From Amoebophrya sp. A120 (Eukaryota; Sar; Dinophyceae; Syndiniales; Amoebophryaceae), in contig CAJINV010000010.1 in NCBI GenBank assembly GCA_905178155.1, positions 885,092-949,091 on the forward strand: a stretch of DNA of 64,000 nt, given 5' to 3'. Positions 12,145 to 23,316 of this stretch are shown one piece after another; the stretch's first letter is position 1; each line of letters begins with the position of its first letter. The position numbers and the translations under genes were made by a program. The notes beneath the pieces were generated by a model. The model was given only the letters and a program-made list of their open reading frames with translations, ran no database searches and was not told the DNA's origin.

Positions 12145-15100
12145 ATGGCCTGTCGGCTGCACTGGATTTCTTTCGGACGAAGCAACAGCACCGGCAGCAG
12201 ACGCTGCAGTCCATGTCCACCCGACGCGGTTGTTCTCCGCCGATCCTGCGCCCTCAGAAGTCCGGTGTCATCTCTCGTCCTCTCCAGCCCGAGTACTTGT
12301 GCACGACCGTATTTCCACCTCGGAGTGAATAGCGGGGACGAAGCAGCGCCGCTTTTTGATGCCTTGTGGACTCGACGTACGTTGTATACGGGAAATAAAC
12401 CAAAATGTAACCTTTTGTACCGCAGCACGAAGACGAGAATGATCTCGGTTCTTGCGTCGGTTGTGACAACTGCAGAGCGACTACATAGGTCTCCAGCGGC
12501 GCGGGTGGAGCTGCATCCGTGGGAAACTTTGGAAACGCGGTTGCTTCTCTGCATCAAAGAAACGGAAGAAGAATTTGAATTGCAGAATCAGCAAGATCAT
12601 CAGAAACTACATCATGCTACTAGTGTCAGCTTCGAAAAGTTGCTGAAACACCAGGCGGAGAAGATATTCCGGGCCACACGACCAGGACCACGCGCAACAC
12701 CAATTGAACCTCCAAATGAAACTACTACTTCTAGCGGTGATTTTGTCTGCTCTGTGAACCATTCACATTTTCACACACCTTCATCAACACCGTTTGATGT
12801 CGCGAACGATGATGTCTACTCGAAAACGTCGTTGTTCGATCCGAAAGTTGCCAAGCCTGAGGTTTTGAAGTGGTTGCGACGAGAACCGCCCAGTGCTAGT
12901 GGTCTGTCGTCCAGCGCTGGTCGTGGAAGAACTTCCTGCACAGCTACTACTTCTACCGATTCTACTAGTTATTTTCCCGACTACCAGGAGCTGCTGCAGG
13001 CGACTTCGGCTTCATCTCGTCCTGCCGCGACCGCCAGCGCTGCAACTCGGATCGCCACCTACACAAGCCTAGTCCAAGAGTTCGACCGGTTTTCCCTCCA
13101 CCGCGCGCTCGTCACGGCCCTCGCCTGGCGCTGCCGCGAGCGGTTTCAGGTGGCTGCGAGAAGTAGTTTATCCTGAGCAAAAATGTACCCAACCCAGAGT
13201 TGTCATGCAGATTTGCAGCTACAGGAAGATTTGTAATGCGCATCCACATGAGAGGCATTTCCAATCGCGTTTTGCGCTTTGTAATGCTGTCGACAGGATG
13301 AGTAGACGGATTTGTGTTGCGGCTGTGCTTGCTAAACTGCACTACAATACGGAGACGAACTTGTCATGCTGGACCCCCAAAACTTCTCGATTTGTGTTGC
13401 GAGATCCCCAGCTTGACTCTGGTGTGGGGACGTTTTTACATAGGATATAGTTTGGCGGACCGCGCCGGGGGGGAAGCGGAAGTGCAGAGGGTAGTTGGAG
13501 CTACAACTACTGCCGGCGCTGGTGCTGGGACACCTGCCTGCGATGTTGAAAAGCAGGTTCTAAATCATCTCGAGGAACAACTGAAACTGTGGCTTGATGT
13601 GATTTCCGATGCGACTAAGGCACTGATGTTGGACATTCGGGCCTCCACTGGCGAAGGTCGTTTTTCGGGTGGGAAAGACAAGCTGAGCAGTGCAGCTCCT
13701 ACTGGCGTGACTGCTGATAGTCCCCCCGGATTTGGGGAGGAGGGAAAGAACCCCCGCGAACATGATCAGCCTGTACTAGTACACAGAGATGTTGTTGTCC
13801 TCGGCTCTGAGGTGGACCTTTTGTCGTGTGACGTTTTGCTGATGCGGGCCATTGCATTTGACAAGTTGGGACAGTTCTGTAGGAAGTTTCCACCAGCTTG
13901 TTCTCACGACAACAAGAAGATGAATTATACCACGACCAGACGCAACGCGTTGCAGGACCTCGGGTTGCGGGAGCATTTGCTCGCCCAGAAATCATTTTCG
14001 CACACGCCCAATGCTGCTACTACTTCATCGTCCACCACGGCGGTGCCTCAAGAACAGTTGCGCACCACGACAGTCAAGCCTTTACACAGGAGCTCCTTTA
14101 TCACGGCGGGAGAAGCGCAATTATCCAATGGGACGAGAGGAAACGAGAGCGAATGTTGGTCCGGAGTTGCGGCTCCCGCTGCGCATGATCCCGACGAGGC
14201 CCACAAGGTTTTGACGGGCACGGATAAAAATTCGGTGCCACTTGGCACGACGGACTTCTTTTACTACAACACCAAGGACAAAATAAATGTTAATACTAGT
14301 GGAACAGCAAGCAGAGCCTGTACTAGTTCATCATCTTCCCTAGTCAACACCACGGCGTGGGGAAAAAGCGACACTAGAACGTATCCTGAGCAAAAACGTT
14401 CCCACCCCATAGTCAATTTGGGAAATCTGCTACACAAATCAGCCCGCTTTGGCTGCTTCGCAAGACAAGTTTGGCCTCGTAGTGTAATCCTGTTTACTAG
14501 CTTGTTCAGCAGCAGCACAGATCTAGCATATAATGCTGAATGGAGCATGACAAATTCCAAAACGCGACTAGAAAATGCCGCTCATGGGGCTCCGCATGGG
14601 AAACATTTTCAGCGTGCAGACTTGCATTACAGCTATGGGATGGGGGCGTTTTTACATAGGATAGAGCGGCGTCCAAACTGCACCGCTTTCTGGATTGCCG
14701 CGGTCGGCATGACAAGCACGATGCAGCGGACTACAAGCGGGGAAGAAACCATTTCCTCGCCAGATGTCCTCGCGCAATGGGGCGTGAAGTTCAGCGGCGC
14801 CTACTGTAAGGAAAAATCCCCCCTCCCCATATTGAAAACGTATCTTCTGAAAATTTGTGATGCAGATTTGTGACCACAAATCCTGACTGTCTTGCGAGAA
14901 GGCAAATCCAGGCTCTCCGCCACTCTATGGAGGCGATTTGTAATGCTGTAAGGACTACAGGACAGCCGTCTACCATGCTAGGCACCTACACCAAAAGGGA
15001 CCTATCTAGGCTGGCGATCTGCGTGCAGTCCTCTACAGCAAGACAAGTCTGATTTGTGTACGCAAATCCAGTGCCACAGATTTCCTTTGCGATATGGGGA

Positions 15101-15192
15101 GGGGGGATTTTTCCTTTTGATAGCGCCTGATGAGACTTCCGGACGGGAAAGATTTGCATGTTGGTCATCGATGGGTGGAGTCGGTGGTGTAG
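12145..15192 (+). CDS. unrecognised protein, four exons
   Basis: I do not recognise this protein. Exons 12145-13168, 13448-14381, 14664-14801, 15123-15192; all three introns are IEs and all joins are in frame, ending LHVGHRWVESVV and stop at 15190. ATG 12145 (MACRLHWISFGRS) is the first ATG in the frame; the frame itself is open from upstream. The N-terminal 60 residues are rich in Arg, Ser and Cys with no acidic residue before GDEAAP, which could be an organelle transit sequence. Long Ser/Thr/Ala-rich stretches separate helical segments (ETLETRLLLCIKETEEEFEL; VLNHLEEQLKLWLDVISDAT). The C-terminus is basic. It lies head-to-tail between the ankyrin and uS12 genes. Confidence 0.65.
13169..13447. 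mobile_element. introner element IE14, family C
   Basis: TSD TAGTT on both sides; excision joins ARSSL to ADRAGGE. Confidence 0.9.
14382..14663. mobile_element. introner element IE15, family C
   Basis: TSD GAACG/GAGCG. The interior is the reverse complement of that of IE7, so this subfamily has inserted in both orientations. Confidence 0.87.
14802..15122. mobile_element. introner element IE16, family B
   Basis: TSD GCGCC on both sides. The left end is TACTGTAAGG rather than the usual TATC start. Confidence 0.85.
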
Positions 15193-15775
15193 GATGGAAA
15201 AGCGCAGCGGAAGGACGTGGAAACTCTTGGTATCCGAGGATGATGAATCACGCACACAGAAACTTCCCCTTTAAGTGTTGTAGCGTTCTAAACCAGACTT
15301 TTATTCAGACGGAATTTTTGATGAGTCCGCGACTGCGGCCGCCCGACGCGCTTCTACTTGTTCTCAAAAAGAAGTAGTTCTGGCCGACGTTCGTCGGATT
15401 TAAGTAGTCCCCCGACTCGAAATTCGCGTTTCGCTGACACGTCCGCCTGGGTAGTTCTTCGGTACCATATGATAGATCTGGTGGTGGTGCTGTGTCAGGA
15501 GGGAAAGAAGCGCTCCACCTGCATCTGGTTGTACACGACCCGGAAATTTATACAATCCTTCCCCAAGAATGTTGTACTAGTTCTAGTTGTACTGAGAACC
15601 AGCATTCGGTTCACCTCCTACTTCAGTTGCTTTGTTGAGACGGTTCACCTCCTATTTGCTTTGTTGAGACGTCTACGAAAAGCAGTAGACAAACTACTCT
15701 CGTCTTGAGAAATGATCCTTTTTTTAGTAAGTACGAGCACATCTGCTCAAGAGTGAAAAATACTGCCAAAAAAAG
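15193..15775. other. intergenic, no gene seen
   Basis: No convincing frame on either strand. ATG 15776 of the next gene follows an A-rich run, without an obvious acceptor site. Confidence 0.5.
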
Positions 15776-18700
15776 ATGAAAATAACCAACATGCGCAGCA
15801 CGTTTTTCCCGTCCTCGTCTTCCTCTTGCTTTCGACTCTGTAGTAGTCTTGCGGCTGGCCGTGGCCAGGGAAAGCCAAACCAGCACTCAGGGAGGTTCGG
15901 CACGAAGATTGGATTTGGAGCTGCTGCTAGTACACCCGAGTCCTCGCACGCCGCGCGGACGCAGCAACAAGGTTTTCCTGCTTTTTTCTTCCACGCGAGT
16001 TCCAGTCGTGGTCCTCCGGATCAACATGATGTTGGAACACATTTTAAGGCACCACCGGTAGCACGTAGTTGGATTCAAAAAAGGACTTCTTCTACTTGCG
16101 ATGAATCTACTCGGTCTTCTGTGGGGTCGACACTGCGAAGATGCGGTTTAACGTCCGCACACCTCAATTGCCACAGCCAGGGAATAAACTATAGTAGCGG
16201 CGCAAGCAGCGGCGGCATGTGCGAGAACGGCACGACCAGTTTGTTGAAAATACCGGGACGAGTGCGCAGCTTGCGGCTGCTCCGCTCGGACGGCAGAGAC
16301 GAATCACTGCGCGGTGCGCAGTTCCCCTGGCAGGAGGACCCTGTTGGAGGTCCTTGCGCAGCACTAGCAAGATCTCCGGGTCTACTGCCTTCTATTACGT
16401 CGTCGGCTCGTCCTGGACCACGGCCACGGGGAATGGTGTCAGAACAACTTCGGGACAACTCATTTTCTTGTAGGAATAATAAATCGTTGTCCGGGGTCTT
16501 GTTAGAACCTCCTTGCGGTCCGACACCATCTGTGACCTCGACAACTCGTTTCTTCAGCACCCGTATGCATTGCAAATATAACCCCTGGATGTCTGGAAGC
16601 ATGGAAGTTTGTCATGCTTGTCTCTCATGACTCCTAAGTCTGTGATGCATGAGCAGGATCATGAGAGTCTCTTGCCTGTCGTGCAAAAGCGCAGTTTGCC
16701 ATGCAGAGCTCGCAACACATAGCAGCTGAAGAACTTGCCATGCTTGACTGCGTATTACAGTGTGTCCACCATAATTCCCAAGCCAGCATCACAAGTTTCC
16801 AGACATCCAGGGATATTTGCATTTGATAACCCGCAGTCTGCACGGACGGATGTTCTGGCGGCGACGGCTATCAAAAGGAAAAATCACCCCTCCCCATATC
16901 AAAACGGAAATCTGTGATGCAGATTTGTGGTCACAAATCAGCTCTGTCATGCTAGAAGGAAAGACATGCGGAGCGTAGTAATGCCTGGCGTCTGAGGGCC
17001 TTGCGCCTTCAGCATGACAGGAAGCAATTGGAAGCGGGATGAAACAGCATGACAGATTACCGGCAAGCGAGTAGACTGCAACTGCGTCTCTTGGCCTTCT
17101 AGCAATACAACTCGACTTGTGTTCGCAAACACAGCATCGCAAGTCTTCTTTTCGATATGGGAAGGGGGGGATTTTCCCTCACAATAACGGCCCCGAGAGG
17201 TACCCATGCGACGGTGGAACTGGCGCAGCAAGTGGCTGGAAGGCCGCCCCCGTATCCGGGGTATTTGCTATCAAATGTAAAAATGTCTGGGTCTGGAAAC
17301 TTGTGATGCTAAAATGTGCATGACGAAAACACTTCCGAATGCAGTCCGGCACGACAACTTCCCAAAACGCTTCCTCATAGGCAATCCGCATGAGAGCCTG
17401 CGTTTTTGCATGGCAAAAGAGGCTGCGACTTTTGTTCGTTATGCAATACAGATTTTCTAGGTATGGAAAGCTAGCATTACAAGTCCCAACCTTCCAGACC
17501 CAGACATTTTTACATTTGATATTTGCACCAAAGTGACCATCAAGTCACCCAAGAAACCGTATTGAGAGGAAAAATCCCCCCTCCCCATATCGAGACGCAG
17601 TTTCTGATGCTGGATTTCCGTTGTACACAAATGCGCGCTGTCTTGCAGTAAGGCATTGCAGCCAGATCCTCAGCCTAGATAGGGGCGGTTGGGTCTCCTA
17701 GTTGTTTAGCACTACAAACGGCTGTCCCCTAGGCCCAACAGCATGCCAAATCGCTTCCGTAGTGGCGCGGCAGCATCTGCGCTTGTCTTCTTGCAAGACA
17801 GACGTGATTTGCGGCCTCAAATCACCTGTAAAGCATGCCGCTTCGATATGGGGAGGGGGATTGTTCCTCTCAGTAAACCGAATTCCGGCAACCGGAAAGT
17901 CGCCCGCGTATCAAATGCAAAAGTGTCTGGGTCTGGAAGATTGCAACTTGTCATGTTGTCTTTGGAAGGTAAAAAAAATCTCTATTGCATGGCCAGCAAG
18001 AGAAGCTCAGTTTGTGCTACGCGGAGTGGGCGTTTCTCATGCGGAATACGCATCAGAAGGCCCTTGAAAAATCTGTGATGCTCGGTCATGCATTACTACA
18101 GGCGTCATGGGGTATGCAGAGTATGCATGACAAACCTGGCAATCTTCCAGACCCAGACACTTTTACACTTGATACCGCGTGAAGTTGATCAATGGCAGGA
18201 CCGTCTTGTGCTACATCCCCGGCATCGGGCACAATTTGCAGACCCATTCTGTGTATGAACTGCAAATTTAATATGTCTGGGTCTGGAAGCATCCATGCAA
18301 GTTTGTCATGCTCTTTATCTGGCATGACTCATAATTGAATCTGTAATGTCGATGAGCAGGAAAAGCAAAAGGGCGTCTTGCCTGTCATGCAAAAACGCAG
18401 TTTGCCATGCGGGAAACAAAACACAGCAGCAGCGGAAAAATTTGTCATGCTTGGCTGCGTAATATTGCAGTCCGCCCACCAGCAGTCACATTTTGGCATC
18501 ACAAGTTTCCAGACGTCTAAGGATATTTGCATTTGATACTGTGGTACTTGTACGCGGAAGGCGGACGCGGGATCTGATATCCACGAAAAAAACTGAGTGT
18601 AACATTATAGGGTAAGCAGCATCACAAATTATTCGTTTTGCATTTTTTCAGACAAAAGAACCTGTCATGCGCAGCTAGTATTTGAAAACACGTACTATGA

Positions 18701-19203
18701 AGCTAGTGCTAGCCTATGTATGATGCACATCTAGTATGACCGCAGGTGGTACTATGACCGTCATTGTGTCGTCCGCAACACAAAATTACATTCACATAGT
18801 TTTTTTCTTGCATGTCTGATCGGGTGTAACTACAAGCTCGTCCGAGGTGTGTTTGACTTGCTGCCAGTCAAGGACAAGATGCGCAGACGCTCCATCTACG
18901 GTGTAAAAAAGCCGCTGAAGCTATCCGGGCTTGGAAGTAACCGTCCCCACGATCATCGTCCTCCCAGAGTTGTCATGCCGGTCTTGCATGTGCAACAGAC
19001 AGAGCAGTTGTGCTGTCACACGGCTTGTCCCCATGTTGAGAAGCATTTTGTTCTTTGTGGTCATCCTCAACATCGCGTTTCAAGACTTGTCATGCTGCAA
19101 TGCGGATAGGAACAATTGTCATGCTGCATGCCGCAACGGACTCTCTGACGATGCGGCCATGTTTTTATATCGCCAAGGACGACTTTGCTGGCTGCCGAAG
19201 TGA
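15776..19203 (+). CDS. mitochondrial-type ribosomal protein uS12
   Basis: Small-subunit ribosomal protein S12, which helps form the decoding centre. Exons 15776-16563, 16829-16868, 17187-17268, 17522-17559, 17876-17908, 18175-18253, 18539-18577, 18815-18921, then probably 19197-19203. The spliced protein shows the S12 signatures in order: [53 protein letters not shown], then [20 protein letters not shown] and [12 protein letters not shown] roughly 260-residue N-terminal extension, Ser/Arg-rich and poor in acidic residues, is far longer than bacterial S12. It suggests import into mitochondria or a relict plastid. Several exons are 33-39 bases, so seven IEs fall within about 120 conserved codons. 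The last junction (IE24) is weak and the exact stop is uncertain. Alternative start ATG 15791. Confidence 0.88.
16564..16828. mobile_element. introner element IE17, family A variant
   Basis: TSD ACCCG on both sides. Both TIRs carry the paired change to CCCTGGATGTCTGGAA / TTCCAGACATCCAGGG, so pairing is kept. Confidence 0.9.
16869..17186. mobile_element. introner element IE18, family B
   Basis: TSD ACGGC on both sides. Confidence 0.9.
17269..17521. mobile_element. introner element IE19, family A
   Basis: TSD TTTGC on both sides. Excision rebuilds the conserved S12 sequence RGICTKV. IE53 carries the same interior inverted. Confidence 0.93.
17560..17875. mobile_element. introner element IE20, family B
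   Basis: TSD AACCG on both sides, lying inside the invariant KKPNS codons of S12. Precise excision is required to rebuild that motif. Confidence 0.94.
17909..18174. mobile_element. introner element IE21, family A
   Basis: TSD CCGCG on both sides; excision rebuilds VARVKLING of S12. Confidence 0.94.
18254..18538. mobile_element. introner element IE22, family A variant
   Basis: TSD CTGTG on both sides. Excision rebuilds HSVVLVRG of S12. The right TIR has diverged (TTCCAGACGTCTAAGG). Confidence 0.93.
18578..18814. mobile_element. introner element IE23, family E
   Basis: TSD TCTGA on both sides. The right end is GCATG instead of GATA, as in IE56. Excision rebuilds [13 protein letters not shown] of S12. 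Confidence 0.9.
18922..19196. mobile_element. possible degraded introner element IE24, family C-like
   Basis: The left end (TATCC, then ACCGTCCCCAC and CCCAGAGTTGTCATGC) matches family C. The right end is not clear. A GAAGC/GAAGT pair would put a stop directly after GVKKPLK of S12. Right boundary is a guess. Confidence 0.45.
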
Positions 19204-19215
19204 GGAAAATGCACA

Positions 19216-19270
19216 ATGCACAATGCAGATAGCGGTGGCATTGAATGCATCCGCTATGCGCATTGTGCAT
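19216..19270. repeat. 20-bp-arm hairpin
   Basis: Arms 19216-19235 and 19251-19270 pair with two mismatches around a 15-base loop; ATGCACAATGC is partly repeated in tandem on the left. It lies between the uS12 and following coding exons, outside any IE. Confidence 0.75.
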
Positions 19271-19296
19271 GGCAGTAGCCCGTAGCGGGTTGTTGA

Positions 19297-20363
19297 CTCC
19301 TGGGGGGTGAGGCGGGGCTGCAGAATTTTATCGCACGAAAAAAGTGTTTACATTTTTTACACAGTTGTTGTCAACTCAGCAACACAAATTTCTCTGCATG
19401 AGAGAGAAAACTCTCAATGCAGAAATCCTACGGGTAAATAAACACCTCCGAAAGGAGGCTCCTACGCATATCCGGCATGACAGTGCTAGTCTGTCTTGCT
19501 TGGCCTGCAACACAATGTGTAAGCGTAACACTTTTATTTTCTCAGGATAAAGTTTCCAACGGGGATAATAGCCGAACAAGTGGGCGAATACGCCGGAGCG
19601 CCCCTGGAAGAGGGTTTACACGGACGAAATGCGATATGGATGTTTCAGGATCGAAATCGACAAAGTTGCAATGATTTGCCATGCATAAAATGCAGCCCAC
19701 AAAATGCCTGTCTTGCAGAGTAGGCAACAAGTGAGGCAGATCGTAAGCCTGTTGAAGGGTACTAGAAACTGAGCTGCTAAAAAAGTAGCATCACAAAAGG
19801 CGTATTCCTTACCCAAACAGCATGACAAACTGGTTTTCGGTTCTACCCAAATTTATCACGCACCACTTGGAAACTGGGTTGCAGCTGGCATCCATTTTAT
19901 GCATGACAACTTTGTCGATTTCGGTCCTGGCAGTTCCATATGCGGCGGCGATACTTTTTCCGTACCGGCGTCGACATCCCAGCGGGCGAGCCGGTGCCGC
20001 ACTATGAGAGTGCACAACCCCCCTTCCCCTCATTTGTATCGCATGAGCAGCAATAGAAACACCACCACATTATGTGGAGCCTGTGCATGATCGAGTAGTA
20101 CTGTTTGGGATTGTTGTTCCGGAATCTGTCATGCATAATTCGTGATACAAGGAAGCAAGAGCAACTGGATTTGGGATTTTGCATGAGAAATGAGAACGAG
20201 AGGGAGCAGTTGTGCACTCTCATACGCACATCCCCCTGAACCGAAAATTTCCGCCCTTCCCGATAAAGGGCTTTGGCAGGAGGGGCAAAGCGGCATGATT
20301 TTTACGATGTTTGGCCATTACTCATATGAATATCGTCTGCGCTTTGATTCACTCTCAACATGA
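19297..20363 (+). CDS. unrecognised coding tail, 5' end not found
   Basis: Four blocks, 19297-19328, 19550-19634, 19941-20002 and 20225-20363, are separated by IEs of families E, D and G. They join in one frame: FPTGIIAEQVGEYAGAPLEE, then GLHGRNAAAILFPYRRRHPS, ending FTMFGHYSYEYRLRFDSLST and stop at 20361. In this frame the first block has a stop directly upstream (19294) and no ATG. Either an earlier exon is missed or this is the 3' part of a transcript that includes uS12. No family recognised. Confidence 0.5.
19329..19549. mobile_element. introner element IE25, family E-like
   Basis: TSD AATTT/AAGTT. TIRs are divergent family E (GCACGAAAAAAGTGTT / AACACTTTTATTTTCTC). Confidence 0.75.
19635..19940. 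mobile_element. introner element IE26, family D
   Basis: Family D has TIRs containing TCGAAATCGACAAAGTTG and ends in TTCCATA. TSD TGCGA/TGCGG. Confidence 0.87.
20003..20224. mobile_element. introner element IE27, family G
   Basis: Family G has TIRs starting TATGAGAGTGCACAAC. TSD CGCAC on both sides. 222 bp, the same length as IE43. Confidence 0.88.
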
Positions 20364-21444
20364 GGCACCAACTACGTTGCTCATCTTTATTCAGGTTGTA
20401 ATTCTACCTTTGTTACCTCGTTGTGTGTGGACACAGCTTGTGGCATCTTCGTTCTCCTTCGAATATAGAGACAAGCAGGACTGCGACCAAGCTCTACAAC
20501 TGGAAAAGAAAACTACACTTTTGTCCTTCAGGTTCACATGTTTCAGCCACGTGTTGAGGCAGAACGCAAGAACATAGAACGCAAACAATCTTGCAGATGT
20601 CCTCGGACTACTTACTTTTGACAGGTGTCCGAAGGAAGTCCGAACCCGAAGTCTAGTAAGAAAGTGTTTGAAAGAGATAAGAAGTACTTCTTCTCGGTCT
20701 ATTATTTCTCCGAAGATTTATTTTATGTCGGTTTTGAATACAGTCTATTCGTACAAAGACAGACAAATTGAGCTTGGGTATCATGACAGACGCTATTTCC
20801 AGCTTTTCGCTGTCGGTCCTCTGCTCGTGAAATAAACGCGAGATGCAGTATTTGCAACTGCCAGTACACAGGTCGTCGAGGACTGCTTTTCTGTTATTCT
20901 CTCGGTTTTTTTTTCCTCGCACAAGGCAGACGGCAGAGACGAGGCCTCGGTAGAAGAAATTGCGGGCTGCTAGTTATGGGCAGTCGGAGGTAGTGGTCCT
21001 TCGCTTTTTGCTACTTTTTCCCGATAGACATAGTACGAACGTATAGGAAAAATGATCGCACGGTGGTCTGATCAACGCAGGAGGAACTACCAGCATTCGA
21101 CAGCTGTTTCTCATCCTCGCCGGTTCATCTTTTCGAATTTATCCTCGAATCACAAGAAATTTACTTTTTGACAACTTTTCACTATAGAATCTAAAAACTA
21201 TCACACACATCAATCGAAAAGAACTAATTCCTGCAAGAATTGCTGCACGACCCCGCTGCTCTGAAGCTTTGCTCTGATCATTTCAAAAGGCCAGTTTATT
21301 TCTTCCTTGGTCTACTTGTGATCCGAGAGTTCTTCAGCTGGAGGAGTTTAATTGGCACTTTGAAGAACTACAGCCTGTGTAACAAGCACACACACTTACA
21401 TCACACAGCCAGAACCGGGACCGTCGTCGCGTTTCCTGACAATC
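20364..21444. other. intergenic, no gene seen
   Basis: AT-rich, with scattered short frames and no recognisable domain or RNA gene. Confidence 0.5.
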
Positions 21445-22460
21445 ATGCTGTTAATCCCGGGGCGAGGGACGCGGAACATCAAGGCGGCTTGCTGTCTACT
21501 GCTCTACTTTGGAGCCTATCCTGAGTAAAAAAACCGTAAGTAGTACCCGTCCGCGCAGGTGTTATCTTTTCTCACAAAATTTGATCCAAATTTTGGCGCA
21601 GGAGAAATTTGTAGATACACGAACAGGGCGGGAGTTATGTTTGAAAGGTTGAAAAGATTAAATGCTCTGTGCTTTCTTGATTTGGATCTTTTCCAGGAGA
21701 AAAACATTGTTTTTCCAGAAGCTGCGGGTACATTGTTTTTACACAGGATATAATTACGATTGGCGCGCCCGCTGCTGTTGAAGCTGTCGCATGGAAGTTC
21801 CTGGCTGCGCGGATGAACGACACCACGTCAGTTGGGATTGACGCGGAAGCTGTTGTACCGAGCTCAGCGGTCATCCCCTTCCGGGGCGGCGGGGGTGGAT
21901 TTTCATTTTTCGAATTTTCCTCGACGGCGCAGGTCGTCAAGGATGTCCCACCTGCTGCTGCTCGACTTGCGTCGGACTTGGGAACGAATCTGAACAACGC
22001 AAGGCTGTCCCACCTGCAGTTGCTTACGAATCTGAACAACGAGCTTGCTGTCCAGTTCGGGAAGTTACAAAACATGTTTCGAAACGAAAACGAACGGAAG
22101 AAGCTGTTTCCGTGGTGGACCTCGACCGGCGCAGAGGTCGTGAGACATCACACAGAAGAACGTTCGACCTCCGCTACCGGGAGCGGGAGACAGGGTGGTG
22201 AGCTCACGCACGCACAGTTGTTGCTGGAAAAAATGAAACCGAAGCTCGTTGTGCAGGACTGGGGGGGGGTCTCTCAAAGCACGGTGAATGGAGAGACGGT
22301 CCCGACGAATGAACCAGAGCCTGGAGAGACCGTGGATCTGGAGACCTTTGATGGTGGATATGACCTCGTGCCGCGCCCGCAAGCTATCACACAGGAAAAA
22401 AGTAGCATATCAGACCGCATGAGCAATTTAATATGTAGTGAGGTCACCGAACGGTTCTAA
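21445..22460 (+). CDS. small unrecognised protein with hydrophobic N-terminus
   Basis: ATG 21445 opens a first exon (21445-21516) encoding MLLIPGRGTRNIKAACCLLL, a signal-anchor-like start. IE28 then separates it from exon 21751-22460, and the join is in frame (YFGATIGAPAAVEAVAWKFL). The rest is a hydrophilic protein with a Gly run (FRGGGGGFSFFEF), a repeated short motif (LGTNLNNARLSHLQ, LLTNLNNELAVQFGK) and an acidic Pro/Glu/Thr-rich tail. The size (about 260 residues) and N-terminus suggest a secreted or membrane-anchored protein. No family recognised. Confidence 0.6.
21517..21750. mobile_element. introner element IE28, family C, no clear TSD
   Basis: The ends fit family C (CTATCCTGAGTAAAAA / TTTTTACACAGGATA), but the flanks (GAGCC versus TAATT) do not match. 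Frame is still restored on excision. Confidence 0.72.
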
Positions 22461-23316
22461 CCAGGTAGTTTTTTTGACAGCCAGACAGCAAAACGGCCGT
22501 CAGTTTTCAAGCGGCCGGAAGCGTTTTTTGACATAAAAAATTTCCAATTATCAAGCGGGCGGGGCTTTGAAGTCAAACAAGCCCGGTCGAAAACTATCGA
22601 TTCGCACTTGATAAAACGACGCAGGGGAGCCGGCAAAAGGGGCGCCCTTCTGAGGCGCCCACCGCCTTGGTTTCTGGCGGTTTGGGCCGCCAAAAAAGGG
22701 GCGCGGAAAAAACTCGCCCAAAATCAGAACAGCGAAACAGCATGGCACGGCCGCGATTTCGGAGCATTTTGGGCGGCCGCGAAAGCGGCCGCCTTTTCGC
22801 CGGTTTCAGAGCCTGGGAAGCTTTACAAAAAGCGCCGGAGGGAAAGATAAAAACGCGAAAAAGAAAAAGCGCCCCGGACGCGCAAAGCCAATCCGCATGC
22901 TATGGGCCCGATTTTTCTTCGCTTTTTGGGCGCCCCCCGTGGCGCCCGGATCGGCTCCATAGCATGGGGGCTAGCTTTCGGAAAGGAATTTCGGAGATTT
23001 GCCAAAAGCTGCGACGTTTATCGAGCGGCCGCCATACCGTGCGGCCTAACGTTACTCACGGCGGTATGGCGAGCCCAGAAAAAGCAAGGCCGCGGCCAAG
23101 GCGATGGCCGGCAAGAAAACGCCCACGACCCCACTACCTCCGCCCCGGCGGCTATATTTGGTATAGTGGTACTTTATACACTTACACATTTAGATTTATT
23201 CTACAGTTAGAGTGACAGACAGCACACGTACAAGTACTTGTCTTGGGCCGTGTTGTTTGGCTTTATAATCATATGCGAGAGGGAGAGAGCTCATTTTTTG
23301 TGTACTGGTGGGTCCT
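22461..23316. repeat. GC-rich multi-hairpin intergenic block
   Basis: Several inverted repeats are packed here: 22896-22905 with 22957-22966, enclosing 22928-22934 with 22941-22947, and 23030-23039 with 23062-23071. Runs of GGCGCCC and GCGGCCGC recur. A 182-codon frame (22667-23215) looks like a by-product of the composition. Style resembles the block at the window start. Confidence 0.65.

Noticed and set aside
13314-14873. 519-codon + strand frame
   Set aside because: It reads through IE14 sequence and IE15; the conserved frame after excision differs in the last part. The real gene model starts at 12145 and skips the elements.
22667-23215. 182-codon + strand frame in the GC-rich block
   Set aside because: Arg/Pro/Lys/Ala composition driven by GC-rich hairpins, no domain, no IE.
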